In this document: positions 8,152-16,518 of the stretch, piece after piece
Layout of the letters: the number at the start of each line of letters is the position of its first letter
Numbering within the stretch: the first letter of the stretch is position 1
Assembly: GCA_016124495.1 (NCBI GenBank)
Contig: WGNP01000006.1
Coordinates: 124,001-188,000 of the forward strand
From: Hyphomonas sp.
GTDB taxonomy: Bacteria; Pseudomonadota; Alphaproteobacteria; Caulobacterales; Hyphomonadaceae
Reading direction: 5' to 3'
Length of the DNA stretch: 64,000 nt
Made by a program: the position numbers and the translations under genes
Notes under the pieces: model-generated
Database searches by the model: none
Told to the model about the DNA's origin: nothing
What the model saw: only the letters and a program-made list of their open reading frames with translations

Positions 8152-8646
8152 ATGATGATGATCGAAACGCAGGAAACTGCGAATACTTCTATCAGCGAGT
8201 CTTTCCTGAAGTCTCTGTCACTTCTTGAGCAGGCGCACCGCCGTCTGCACGATGTCGTCAAGGACGACCTCGAGCGCGGCGGCGAACGTTCGCTGACCGG
8301 CGTCCAGGCCCTGCTCCTGTACGAGATCGGCGAAGGCGAGGCCCCGGCCTCCGTCCTGCGCGCCCGCGGCGCCTTTGCCGGCACCAGCCTCTCCTACAAC
8401 GTCAAGAAACTGCAGGAAGGTGGCTACCTGCTGCAGACGCGTTCGGAAGACGACAAGCGCACCGTGACGCTCCGTCTCACCGATCGCGGCAAGAAGGTCC
8501 GCGTCCGCGTGGCGAAACTGTTCGAGAAGCAGGCAACCGCCCTCGAGCCGACCGCCAGCGTCCGCGCCGACGATCTCTCGCAGCTCAACAAGACGGTATC
8601 GCGCCTTGAGCGCTTCTGGTCCGACCAGATCCGCTACCGTCTCTAG
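8152..8646 (+). CDS. MarR-family winged-helix regulator
   Basis: The track opens at a GTG (8140), but the in-frame ATG triplet run at 8152-8160 is a more natural start, giving about 164 residues. The central part (TGVQALLLYEIGEG, then APASVLRARGAFAGTSLSYNVKKLQEGGYLLQ) forms the helix-turn-helix, and TRSEDDKRTVTLRLTDRGKKV is the beta wing with its typical DKR turn. These dimeric repressors respond to small ligands or stress. The gene has a long AT-rich upstream region with a perfect inverted repeat, which suggests self-regulation. It faces the DUF2141 gene tail to tail across a hairpin, and its target is unknown. Confidence 0.88.
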   Translation: MMMIETQETANTSISESFLKSLSLLEQAHRRLHDVVKDDLERGGERSLTGVQALLLYEIGEGEAPASVLRARGAFAGTSLSYNVKKLQEGGYLLQTRSEDDKRTVTLRLTDRGKKVRVRVAKLFEKQATALEPTASVRADDLSQLNKTVSRLERFWSDQIRYRL

Positions 8647-8695
8647 AAGCTGTCATCCCGGGCCACGCGCGAAGCGCGATTGACCTGGGAAAGCC

Positions 8696-8731
8696 CCGGC
8701 CCGCAAAGCGGGCCGGAGCCTTACTAGCTCC
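8696..8731. terminator. hairpin between convergent marR-type and DUF2141 genes
   Basis: A perfect 9-bp stem (ccggcccgc aaa gcgggccgg) at 8696-8716 is followed at once by a second dyad (ggagc ... gctcc). It lies between two genes that end towards each other. There is no long T-run, so it may be a shared factor-assisted or structure-stabilised end. Confidence 0.5.
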
Positions 8732-8750
8732 GGCTACGGAGATTTCCGGC

Positions 8751-9176
8751 TCACTCCGGATAGATCACTTTCAGGGTCGTGGCCGTGCCGGCTGCGGGAA
8801 GCGTCAGGCTCGCGTCGGCGAAGGTTGGCGCGGCGCGCATCGCCTCGCCATTGATCATCGCCCAGCCATCGGCGGGTGGGCCGGCTTCGCTCATGTCGAA
8901 CTGGCCGTTGGCGTTGAAGTCATGCCAGATCGAAATGGCATAGGCGCCTTCCGGCAAGTTGAAGGTGAAGCTCCGGCTGCCGGCCTCGGGCGCGGCAACC
9001 ATCTCGCCGGCAATCCCGGCATTTTCCATGAACTGCGCTTCGGTCTGCACGCCCACATAAAGGGTGCCGCCGCGCGCTTCGATGCCGTCCACGTTGACGG
9101 TAAGGGGCGCAGCCGCTGCCAGGCCGGCGCCGGAAAGTGCGGCCGCGCAAGCAATCAGAGTTTTCATCGAGGTCAT
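8751..9176 (-). CDS. DUF2141 secreted protein
   Basis: This 141-residue protein has a signal peptide (MKTLIACAAALSGAGLAAAA) and the DUF2141 core, with YAISIWHDFNANGQFDMSEAGPPADGWAMING, in which DFNANGQFD resembles a calcium-type loop. DUF2141 proteins are periplasmic or outer-surface proteins of unknown role, often found near outer-membrane or carotenoid genes. The aaggag at 7 nt supports the start at 9176 rather than the internal Met at 9167. Its promoter is flanked and overlapped by two near-identical dyads, so tight repression is likely. The regulator is not obvious in the window, although a MarR gene is next door. Confidence 0.8.
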   Translation of the reverse strand: MTSMKTLIACAAALSGAGLAAAAPLTVNVDGIEARGGTLYVGVQTEAQFMENAGIAGEMVAAPEAGSRSFTFNLPEGAYAISIWHDFNANGQFDMSEAGPPADGWAMINGEAMRAAPTFADASLTLPAAGTATTLKVIYPE

Positions 9177-9205
9177 CTGTCGTCTCCTTTTTCATTTCGA
9201 CAAGT

Positions 9206-9260
9206 ACTTTGTATAACAAAGCAAATGCAACCGTCAACAAATAACTTTGAAAAACAAAGT
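9206..9260 (-). promoter_or_regulatory. promoter with paired ACTTTG-N5-CAAAGT operators
   Basis: On the minus strand a TTGACG (-35, plus-strand 9232-9237) and a TATACA (-10, 9210-9215) are 16 nt apart and drive the DUF2141 gene. The -10 sits inside one dyad, ACTTTG-tataa-CAAAGC (9206-9222). A second, perfect dyad, ACTTTG-aaaaa-CAAAGT (9244-9260), lies just upstream of the -35, with centres 38 bp apart. This is the layout of a cooperative repressor site. The divergent DUF1543 gene starts 66 bp away and might share control. Confidence 0.6.
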
Positions 9261-9325
9261 AAATCGGGTCCACCTTGCGCCGAACAGGGGCTCCCGCCAG
9301 ACTGGCCCAAGGTCAGGAGGTCCCC

Positions 9326-9835
9326 ATGAAACTCTTCGCGGTCTTCGTTGGCGGCAATCTCCCGCGTGCGAATATCGAGCTGCATGACCTGCGCTTCGTC
9401 ACCGGCGAGACCATTAAGGACACCGTTCCCCAGCTGCGCGCCGCATGGTGGGGAACGCCGGCCTCGCTGCATATCGATGGCTATGCCGAACTCACGCACG
9501 CCGAAGGCCGCCGCATCGAGATCGCGCCCGGCCCTGCCCCTGCCAACGCAGACGCGCGCCTCTGGTTTATCAATGTCGGCGGCTACACGCCGGAGCTCTT
9601 TGGCGAGCAGCACCACTATCTCTTCATGGTCGGTGCAGAGAAGCCCGAAATCTGGGCCCGCGCCCGTGCCCTCGCGCCGGACTGGACCAGCCGCCACAAG
9701 GACAACCTCGCTACCGTCGATGATGTACTGGAAGTCAACACCCTTCTGGGTGCGGACGGTTTCCACGTCCGCATCGGCCCCTGCGATCCCGGCGCACCTG
9801 GTCCGAAAATCGTCTCGGACTATATCAAGCTCTGA
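9326..9835 (+). CDS. DUF1543 domain protein
   Basis: The true start is the ATG at 9326, with aggagg 5 nt upstream; the track start lies upstream without a site. The 169-residue product opens with MKLFAVFVGGNLPRANIELHDLRFVTGETIKDT, the DUF1543 signature, and continues with a second half-repeat around FINVGGYTPELFGEQHHYLFMVG. These small cytoplasmic proteins have no established function. The gene is divergent from the DUF2141 gene, and the shared 150-bp region contains the paired dyads. Repeat copy A follows downstream. Confidence 0.8.
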   Translation: MKLFAVFVGGNLPRANIELHDLRFVTGETIKDTVPQLRAAWWGTPASLHIDGYAELTHAEGRRIEIAPGPAPANADARLWFINVGGYTPELFGEQHHYLFMVGAEKPEIWARARALAPDWTSRHKDNLATVDDVLEVNTLLGADGFHVRIGPCDPGAPGPKIVSDYIKL

Positions 9836-10627
9836 GCGCAGCTTCCCAGGCTGCAAAGGTTTTCAATTGCGCCTGCATCCAGCCCTCAAAACCGCGCCTC
9901 TCCGCCTCTCCGCCTCTCATGCCGTCGAAATCCGGGGCTCAGAACTTCCAACATCACAAAGCTCTCTGGGCCGGCGTTGGCCAGTATGACAGGAATTACG
10001 TTTTTTACCCGGAAGAATCCGGCTGGGTGCCCTGCGGGGTGCTCTCCCGGCAATTGTCCCGATGCGCGCCTTCAGAGCCGACCCGCACTTAGGCGACATG
10101 TTCGCGCCTGTGTGTGTCATCTGCTGGCCGATCCTCTGGTGGCAGCTCAACGCGCTGCTGGCCTGGAGCAGACGCCAGAGCGTGGTGGATCCTCTTTATT
10201 CGGTCAACGACTGGGGCTTCATTACCTCGCGCAATGCCGGCGAAACGCCCCATCCTGAAACCAGAAAGCCGCTCGCCCGAACCTTCCGTCCCCTGACGGA
10301 TGCCAGCTGGGCAGTGATGTGCCAGTCATCCTTTCTGATCTCGCCGCGCTCGAAACGTTTGGGCCTGTTCCAATCCTCGCCCGCGTCAGCGGGGGAGTTG
10401 GCTTGCGCGAAGCGCGCGGCTCGGAAAGGACCCTGCCGTCAAAGCTGGATTCACCCCAGGTCATCTGCCGCTCACCCTGTTTTCCTCCGGGATGAGCGGA
10501 TCCAAACGAAATCAACCCAATAGAACCGGCAAGCCACCGCTGCGTTCGGCCACCCGCGCGTTGAAAAACCGCGGGCAACCCGCGCCCCTGCTTTTCCACG
10601 GCAGTTCGCCACCTTGAGATGATCGCC
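9836..10627. other. intergenic stretch containing dispersed repeat copy A
   Basis: These 792 bp hold no gene I can support. About half is repeat copy A (9986-10401), with short matches to copy B continuing to about 10500 (gggatgagcgga against gggatgaacgga). Confidence 0.6.
9986..10401 (+). repeat. dispersed repeat, copy A (partner at 43180-43600)
   Basis: This segment matches 43180-43600 in the same orientation, from about acgtttttt through MRAFRADPH...FAPVCVICWP (if translated) to gcgtcagcgggggagttgg. In the best 82-codon block the two copies differ at about 18 codons, of which 16 change the amino acid, so the frame does not look constrained. It may be a remnant of a gene family or an untranslated repeat. 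No terminal inverted repeats or target duplications are seen. Confidence 0.75.
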
Positions 10628-11277
10628 ATGCGGGGGCTCTTCGCTCAGCTCTTCAAGGCGGCAACGCTGGCCAGCGCCGCCAGTGCAGCCCCCTGGGTGC
10701 GTGATGAGGCCGGCTGGTATGGCCGCGCGCTGCTCGCGCATGACACGCTCGGCAACGCCAATGGCTGGCGCAGCGATCTCTATGCCGAGTACGGCCTGAC
10801 GAAAGACTGGACTGTCACCGGCAAATCCTAATCCGTCACCTATCCGGACGATGAAGTCTTCGGCCGCGACGCCGTCCTCCTGACGCTCTTCTGCAAGCTT
10901 TTCACCCAAAAGAACTGCACCGCCGGCGCCGAAGCCGGCCCGATCTATGGCAGCGCGGTCGCGGCCTCGGCTATTCCGGAGCCGACAAGACGGGCCCCAA
11001 ATTCTGCGCCTTCGCGGATGCGGCCTGTATCCGCGAGCAATCTGGCTGTGAAGGTGTCCGTGCCGAATCCGGCTAAGGTTCAGACCTCTGCGAACGCGTC
11101 TTTTTCACCCGGTAGCTGTGGTTCGAAGAGGGCAACCAGAGCGCCAGTTTGATCAAGATCGAGAACCAGCTCGGCGTGCACTTCGACAAGATCAATCTCT
11201 CGCTCGGCTAACGCGAAGAACTCGGCCGCCAGTTCGACGAGCACGCTGTGCTCATCGCCTTCGTCGCCCGGCGTTAG
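10628..11277 (+). pseudogene. decayed outer-membrane or surface protein gene
   Basis: The first 60 codons from 10628 read MRGLFAQLFKAATLASAASAAPWVRDEAGWYGRALLAHDTL...YAEYGLTKDWTVTGKS, a signal peptide followed by barrel-like sequence, then stop at a TAA. The coding sense continues in frame (SVTYPDDEVFGRDAV), then moves to another frame (LGYSGADKTGPKFCAFADAAC), meets a further stop, and ends with LWFEEGNQSASLIKIENQLGVHFDKINLSLGYREELGRQFDEHAVLIAFVARR. Several independent breaks make sequencing error unlikely. The whole would have been an outer-membrane protein of about 210 residues. The family name is uncertain. Confidence 0.7.
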
Positions 11278-11279
11278 CG

Positions 11280-11798
11280 TTACTCCGCCGCCGCTGCCGG
11301 CGCGGTATATCCGCTTTGTACCATCAGGTACGCGATCACCGCGAGCCGGTCTTCTGGTTTGCGGACACCTGAAAAGCTCATCCGGTTTCCCGGCACGAAG
11401 GTGCGCGGATTGGCGAGCCATTGGTCAAGCTGTTCCGGCGTCCAGGTAAACGTCTCGGCCTTCAGCGCCGGCGAATAATCGAAGCCTGGCTCGGAGGCGA
11501 CCTGCCGCCCGAATAGTCCATGAAGGTTCGGCCCGACGAGATTGCCCGCGCCTTCGGCCGTCAGGTGGCAGGACTGGCAAAGCTTCCAGGTCCGGTTCCC
11601 CGCCGCGTAGCTGGCGGTGTTGTAAGGCGCCGGAAGTGCCGCGAATTCCAGACTAGGTTCGGCCGGTGCAGGGGCGGGTGTTTCAGTAACCGGCGCGATC
11701 ACCGGCGTGGCGGCGGGCGCTGGCGCGGCCGGTTCATTGGCGCCGCCGCAGGCGGAAAGAACTGACAGGGAAAGAAGGGCGGAAACAAAAAAGCGCAT
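11280..11798 (-). CDS. c-type cytochrome, lipoprotein (class I, cyt c2-like)
   Basis: The start is MRFFVSALLSLSVLSAC at 11798 (172 residues); the track ORF runs further upstream without support. LSAC is a lipobox, so the protein is probably anchored in a membrane. A long Pro/Ala linker (residues 20-45) precedes one haem-c domain, with CQSCH as the haem-binding motif, NLVGPNLHGLFGR following, and Met of MSFSG as the likely sixth ligand. It would carry electrons in the periplasm. It is convergent with the decayed gene and diverges from mutL. The partner oxidase or dehydrogenase is not nearby. Confidence 0.88.
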   Translation of the reverse strand: MRFFVSALLSLSVLSACGGANEPAAPAPAATPVIAPVTETPAPAPAEPSLEFAALPAPYNTASYAAGNRTWKLCQSCHLTAEGAGNLVGPNLHGLFGRQVASEPGFDYSPALKAETFTWTPEQLDQWLANPRTFVPGNRMSFSGVRKPEDRLAVIAYLMVQSGYTAPAAAAE

Positions 11799-11914
11799 AT
11801 CAGCAGGGCCTTGAGTGATGAGCAATGCAGCAGTTTCACCTCGAAACGCGCAAAACTCAACTACCCACATCCGCGCAGGACAAGCGCAGGCCGGCCCGTT
11901 ACACTGTGCGGGTA

Positions 11915-13753
11915 ATGGCTGATTCTGCGCGCCCCCGTCCCGTGATCCTCCGGCTGCCGCCGGAGGTGGTCAACCGCATCGCGGCGGGCGAAGTCGTGGA
12001 GCGGCCTGCGGCCGCGGTAAAGGAGCTTGCGGAAAACGCGCTCGATGCCGGCGCCCGCAACATCGCCATCGCTATCGAGGACGGCGGCCTGAAGCGGATC
12101 ACCCTCGAGGACGATGGCTGCGGCCTGACGGCCGACGAACTTTCCCTAGCGTTGGAACGGCATGCTACGTCGAAGCTGGTTCCGGACCCTGATGGCCGCG
12201 TCGATCTTCTGAACATCCATACCATGGGGTTTCGCGGCGAGGCCCTGCCGTCGATTGCCTCAGTTAGCCGGATGCGGATCGTCAGCCGCGCCGCGGGTCA
12301 GGCGGCGGCGGAGATATATTCCGAGGCCGGACGGATCGACGGGCCCAGACCGGCTGCATTCACCGGACGAGGCGGGACTGGGACGCGTCTCGATGTGGCG
12401 GATCTTTTTCATGCGACACCGGCGCGCCTGAAATTCATGCGCGGTGAGCGTGCTGAGGCGCTGGCTGTCACCGATGTGGTCAAGCGTCTCGCGATGGCCA
12501 ATCCCGCAACCGGGTTCACACTGGAGAACAATGGCCGCAATGTCCTGCGCTACGGCGCCGAGCGCGATGACGAAGCCGGCCGCCTCGCGCGGCTCGGCGC
12601 GATCATGGGGCAGGAGTTCAGAGACAATGCCATTGCTATTGAAGCTGAGAGAGACGGCGCCCGCCTTTCCGGTTTCGCAGGCCTGCCAACGCTCAACCGC
12701 GGTAATGCTCAGATGCAATACCTGTTCGTGAACGGACGGCCCGTGAAGGACCGGATGCTGACGGGCGTGGTACGCGCCGCCTATCAGGAATTCCTCGCTC
12801 GCGACCGTCATCCGATGCTCGCGCTGTTCGTGGAACTGGAAGCCGAAGAGGTAGACGTAAACGTTCACCCGGCGAAGACCGAAGTGCGCTTTCGCGATGC
12901 GGCCAGCATTCGCGGTCTGATGATCGGCGCGCTGCGCCATTCGCTCGCGGGCGCGGGGCATCGCGCCTCGACGACGGTTGCAGGATTTGCGCTGCGCAAA
13001 GCGCAACCCGAAGCCTCGCAGGTTGGCCTCTTGTGGCAGGCGCCCTATTCGACTGCGCATCGGCCAGTGAGCCTGCCGCGCGGCGTGTTCGAAACGCAGC
13101 GGGAACCGTTCGTGCCGGATTCCGCCCCGGCGGCCCGGGTCGAAGCGGAGTCGCCGTCGGCGCATTCCGGTGAATTCCCACTCGGTGCGGCCCGGGCGCA
13201 GCTGCACGAGACCTACATTATTGCTCAGACGGCGGACGGTATCGTCATCGTCGATCAGCATGCAGCGCATGAGCGCCTCGTCTACGAGTCGATGAAGCGG
13301 CAGATGGCAGAAGGCGGGGTCCGGCGCCAGGCGTTGCTGATCCCCGACATCGTCGAGCTCAACGAAGACGAAGCGGCCCGCATTCTGGAGCGTGCGGAAG
13401 ATCTCGGCGCGCTCGGGCTCGAGGTCGAAGCCTTCGGTCCCGGAGCTATCTGCGTGCGGGCGACGCCGGCGCTCTTCGGCGAGATGGACACGGCCGGGCT
13501 CTTGCGTGATCTGGCGGATGATTTCGCTGAGTACGGCTCCGGCCTCGTGCTCAAGGAGCGGTTCGAGGAAATGATGGGCAATATGGCGTGTCGGTCTTCG
13601 GTGCGCGCGGGTCGACGTCTGAACGGCGAAGAGATGAATGCGCTGCTGCGCCAGATGGAGGCTACACCGCATTCCGGCCAGTGCAATCATGGCCGTCCGA
13701 CTTATGTCGAACTGAAGCTTGCTGATATCGAGAAGCTGTTCGGGCGTCGGTGA
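11915..13753 (+). CDS. mutL: DNA mismatch repair protein MutL
   Basis: The start is the ATG at 11915, giving 612 residues. The N-terminal GHKL ATPase has [33 protein letters not shown] and [13 protein letters not shown]. The linker is at about residues 335-430, followed by a C-terminal dimerisation domain. The C-terminal domain contains [12 protein letters not shown], which fits the DQHA(X)2E(X)4E metal-binding motif of nicking MutL proteins. This is expected in bacteria without MutH. It couples MutS recognition to strand incision. The next gene starts within the mutL stop (TGATG), so the two are translationally linked. Confidence 0.96.
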   Translation: MADSARPRPVILRLPPEVVNRIAAGEVVERPAAAVKELAENALDAGARNIAIAIEDGGLKRITLEDDGCGLTADELSLALERHATSKLVPDPDGRVDLLNIHTMGFRGEALPSIASVSRMRIVSRAAGQAAAEIYSEAGRIDGPRPAAFTGRGGTGTRLDVADLFHATPARLKFMRGERAEALAVTDVVKRLAMANPATGFTLENNGRNVLRYGAERDDEAGRLARLGAIMGQEFRDNAIAIEAERDGARLSGFAGLPTLNRGNAQMQYLFVNGRPVKDRMLTGVVRAAYQEFLARDRHPMLALFVELEAEEVDVNVHPAKTEVRFRDAASIRGLMIGALRHSLAGAGHRASTTVAGFALRKAQPEASQVGLLWQAPYSTAHRPVSLPRGVFETQREPFVPDSAPAARVEAESPSAHSGEFPLGAARAQLHETYIIAQTADGIVIVDQHAAHERLVYESMKRQMAEGGVRRQALLIPDIVELNEDEAARILERAEDLGALGLEVEAFGPGAICVRATPALFGEMDTAGLLRDLADDFAEYGSGLVLKERFEEMMGNMACRSSVRAGRRLNGEEMNALLRQMEATPHSGQCNHGRPTYVELKLADIEKLFGRR

Positions 13754-15003
13754 TGAAGGCGGGCCTTACACGACGCGGCCTCCTCGCAGGCGCCAGCACT
13801 CTTACCGCAGCAGGATGTGCAAGCTTTCCTGCCTCCGGCCCACCATCGGAGGCGCACGACCGCATCCGCGCACTCGTAGAGGAGGGCGACGTTCCGGCGG
13901 CAGGTCTGGTAGTGCGCCGCCGGGGGCGGATTGTCTTTTCCTTTGCTGCCGGCCTCGCACAGGGCGCAGGAGGGGAAGCTGCGCCAGTCCTGTTCCGCGC
14001 GGATACGAAGATGCGTATTGCTTCGGTGTCCAAGATGGCGGTCGCGTTGTCCGCGCATCGTCTCGGTGCATCCGGATTGCTGGATATCGACGCGGATGTG
14101 TCGGCGGCGTTTGATCCGCCGCTGCGCCATCCGCAGTTTTCGGACGCGCCAGTCACGCTGCGCCAGCTTCTCGGCCACACCGCGGGCTTGCAGGATCCTG
14201 ACATCTACTGGATGGCGGCGCCCGGCCGCACGGAGGGGCTTTTCACGCCAACCATGTGGCGGCCTGCCGAGGCGGGCCCCCCGGGCAGTGCGTTCAAATA
14301 TGCGAACTTCGGATACGGTCTGGCTGCGCATGTTCTGGAACGTGTCACAAATGTCCGCCTTGACCGGCTCGTCACACAGTCCGTTTTCCGCGGGGCGGGC
14401 CTGGACTGCGGGTTCAACTGGTCCGGTGTACCGCGTGCCCGGCGGCAAGCCGGGGCGACGCTGTATGCCTTTGAGGAAAGTATCTGGCAGCCGCAGGCCG
14501 ACGGTCCGGCGATCCTCGCTGGCGATTCGCCCGCCATCCTGAGCGAGACCGGATTCGACCTTGCGAGTTATGTTCCGGGTACGAATGGAACCCTCTTCAG
14601 TCCCCAAGGCGGCTTGCGGGCGAGTTTGCTAGACATGCTGACGCTTGCGCGGCTGGCCGCGTCCCATCCGGGAATGAGGGAGCCTGTCTGGACACATGAT
14701 CGGGCGGGGGCCGCTGACGACACGGATGCCGGATACTTTTCAGTGTTCACCGCCGGTGCGCAGATTCATCCCGAAGGCGACTCTCCGATCCGCGGATTGC
14801 AACTGCTGGGTCACCACGGCGAAGCTTACGGGCTGTACAGCGCTGCCTTCCACTCGCCGGAGCTGGACGCTGAATTCGCCTTTGCAGTCACGGGAACAAA
14901 GTCCGGCGGCGCGGCTCGCACAGAACGTCATTCAGCTGTCGTCAAAGCGACCGATCCGCTTTGGAAAAGTGTGGCGGACATCCTCGGATCTGGCACCCTT
15001 TAG
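13753..15003 (+). CDS. serine hydrolase of the beta-lactamase/esterase family, exported
   Basis: The ATG at 13753 overlaps the mutL stop by one base. The 416-residue product begins TRRGLLAGASTLTAAGC, a Tat-like signal with a lipobox, so it is probably a lipoprotein. The catalytic SxxK is SVSK in RIASVSKMAVAL, and the second motif is YANFGYG. This is the class C beta-lactamase/EstB fold, which includes esterases, D-aminopeptidases and PBP4* proteins. Its link to mutL is probably only shared transcription. Substrate unknown; true beta-lactamase activity should not be assumed. Confidence 0.85.
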   Translation: MKAGLTRRGLLAGASTLTAAGCASFPASGPPSEAHDRIRALVEEGDVPAAGLVVRRRGRIVFSFAAGLAQGAGGEAAPVLFRADTKMRIASVSKMAVALSAHRLGASGLLDIDADVSAAFDPPLRHPQFSDAPVTLRQLLGHTAGLQDPDIYWMAAPGRTEGLFTPTMWRPAEAGPPGSAFKYANFGYGLAAHVLERVTNVRLDRLVTQSVFRGAGLDCGFNWSGVPRARRQAGATLYAFEESIWQPQADGPAILAGDSPAILSETGFDLASYVPGTNGTLFSPQGGLRASLLDMLTLARLAASHPGMREPVWTHDRAGAADDTDAGYFSVFTAGAQIHPEGDSPIRGLQLLGHHGEAYGLYSAAFHSPELDAEFAFAVTGTKSGGAARTERHSAVVKATDPLWKSVADILGSGTL

Positions 15004-15050
15004 GTAAAGTACCATAGGTCTTTCTGCGGCGAAAGTTCAACAAGAGCCGA

Positions 15051-16421
15051 TCAGGGTTTCGCCTTCTTCGCCGTTCTTGGCTTCTCGGCTTTCTTTCCGG
15101 TTTCGCGCATCCTGCGCATCCGGTCCATGCCGCCGCCCGCGACCCATTTGAAGATGCGCCAGGCTTCACTGGTCGTCAACTTCGGGGCGGGCGCGAGCGT
15201 GCCGGTCTTCTCGGGCGGCGCTATCCTCGGTGGTTTTCGGCCTTTGGTCTTTGAGCAGACGGGTGAAGGGATTTGCGGCGGTGTGTCCGCGGCGATGATT
15301 TCTTCCTCGCGGGTTTCCAGCTGGGCCGGCGCGCCTCTCGATTCGAAGGCGGGGTCGAGGTTTCCAAGCAGATGGGCATCGGAAAAATCCACCGCGAGTT
15401 CAACCCAGAGCGGCAGGTGGTCCGACATCTGCCAGGACAGCCAGCGCTCAGCATAGTATTCCCGGTCCTTTGCCTTGTCCTTCGGCAATCCGTCCGGGCC
15501 AAGGTCGCGGTGGCGGGCAGGAAGGGCTGGCGCGTAATGTTCATAGTGCTCCGGCTTAAACACAGCTTTCGACCAGTCGAAGGCTCCGGAGGACAGGAAG
15601 GTGAGCTCGTCCGCCTTGGTGCGGAAGGCGATCTGGTCATAATAGTTCGTACCGAGAAGGTTTGACGGATACTGTTCTGGCGGCAGTTGAAATCCTGCGT
15701 TGGTCAGCGCCTGCATCGTCTCGTCGATGGGATTTTTGATGTTGAAATCGCCGAGCAGAATATAGTTTTCCTTCTCGCGCTCGGCTCGTCCCGCCATTTC
15801 CTTCGCCAGGTATTCGATTTCCTGAACGCGGCGCTGATACCCGTCCGAGCCTTTTGATTCCTCGCCGAAATAGATGTGTACAGTGCAGAGAGAGAACTTG
15901 AACCAGCCGGCCTGGAAGCTCACGAGGAAGGGTGTGCGCGCGAACTGCTGCTCGCCCGGGAGCAGCGCATGTTTGGGCAATACGATCTCGCCGGCGATAT
16001 TCCGAAAGCGGACTTTCCGGCTGTCGTACACGAATGTCATGCGCTCGCGGTTACCGGAGCTGCCTACAGTCACGTCCGTTGCGATGAAATCCCACCCTGG
16101 ACCCATCAGGCGGATCACATCCTTCAGGGGTTGGAGGTCTTCGTTGACTTCCTGCAGCGCGCAGACATCGAAGGCGGAGAGGATTTCGGCGATGTAATGC
16201 AGGCTTTCGCGGCGGCGCGGACCGTGCCGGAACTTGTTGTTGTCGAAATCCCTTATGTTCCAGGTGCCGATGATAAGGCTCGCATCCTTCGTACGGCGCG
16301 GCACGCCATTTGGCGGCGGCGAAGCGAGCTGGGCGCGCAGGTCGAGTAGCCGGCGCGAGGTCCAGTCGCGCTCGGCGAGGGTGAACAGGCGCTCATTGCG
16401 CAGATCGGTGTACCAGACCAT
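15051..16421 (-). CDS. endonuclease/exonuclease/phosphatase (EEP) family protein
   Basis: The start MVWYTDLRNERL at 16421 has gaggggac upstream and is preferred to the track start, giving 456 residues. The EEP fold covers about residues 55-330, with IIGTWNIRDF, ALQEVNED, LLGDFNIKNP and the terminal MSDHLPLWVEL, the last with the catalytic His. These metal enzymes cut DNA, phospholipid or phosphoinositide phosphodiesters. The C-terminal 120 residues are Pro/Lys-rich and end in a basic tail (KKAEKPRTAKKAKP), which might bind nucleic acid. The 60-bp region upstream is AT-rich with several TTAA/TTAAC half-sites. Confidence 0.82.
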   Translation of the reverse strand: MVWYTDLRNERLFTLAERDWTSRRLLDLRAQLASPPPNGVPRRTKDASLIIGTWNIRDFDNNKFRHGPRRRESLHYIAEILSAFDVCALQEVNEDLQPLKDVIRLMGPGWDFIATDVTVGSSGNRERMTFVYDSRKVRFRNIAGEIVLPKHALLPGEQQFARTPFLVSFQAGWFKFSLCTVHIYFGEESKGSDGYQRRVQEIEYLAKEMAGRAEREKENYILLGDFNIKNPIDETMQALTNAGFQLPPEQYPSNLLGTNYYDQIAFRTKADELTFLSSGAFDWSKAVFKPEHYEHYAPALPARHRDLGPDGLPKDKAKDREYYAERWLSWQMSDHLPLWVELAVDFSDAHLLGNLDPAFESRGAPAQLETREEEIIAADTPPQIPSPVCSKTKGRKPPRIAPPEKTGTLAPAPKLTTSEAWRIFKWVAGGGMDRMRRMRETGKKAEKPRTAKKAKP

Positions 16422-16518
16422 TCGCGTGTCCCCTCGCATTCTGCGACAGGCTATCAATTGTTAAGTATGGTTAGCAGGCCGTTAACGTCTTCCCAAATGC
16501 GCCATGAAAGCAGGGTGT

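Noticed and set aside
9977-10523. Insertion sequence at the repeat
   Set aside because: No transposase, terminal inverted repeats or target-site duplications can be found at either copy.
12260-13690. 476-aa minus-strand ORF
   Set aside because: Antisense to mutL, with low-complexity His/Arg-rich sequence and no family match.
13753-15003. Antibiotic-resistance beta-lactamase calls for the two serine hydrolases
   Set aside because: Both have SxxK but belong to the broad EstB/class C-like hydrolase group with lipoprotein signals; resistance is not supported by sequence alone.
16458-16518. Full CtrA box upstream of the EEP-family gene
   Set aside because: Only TTAA-N6-TTAG and a separate GTTAAC are present, not TTAA-N7-TTAA, so this was not called a site.
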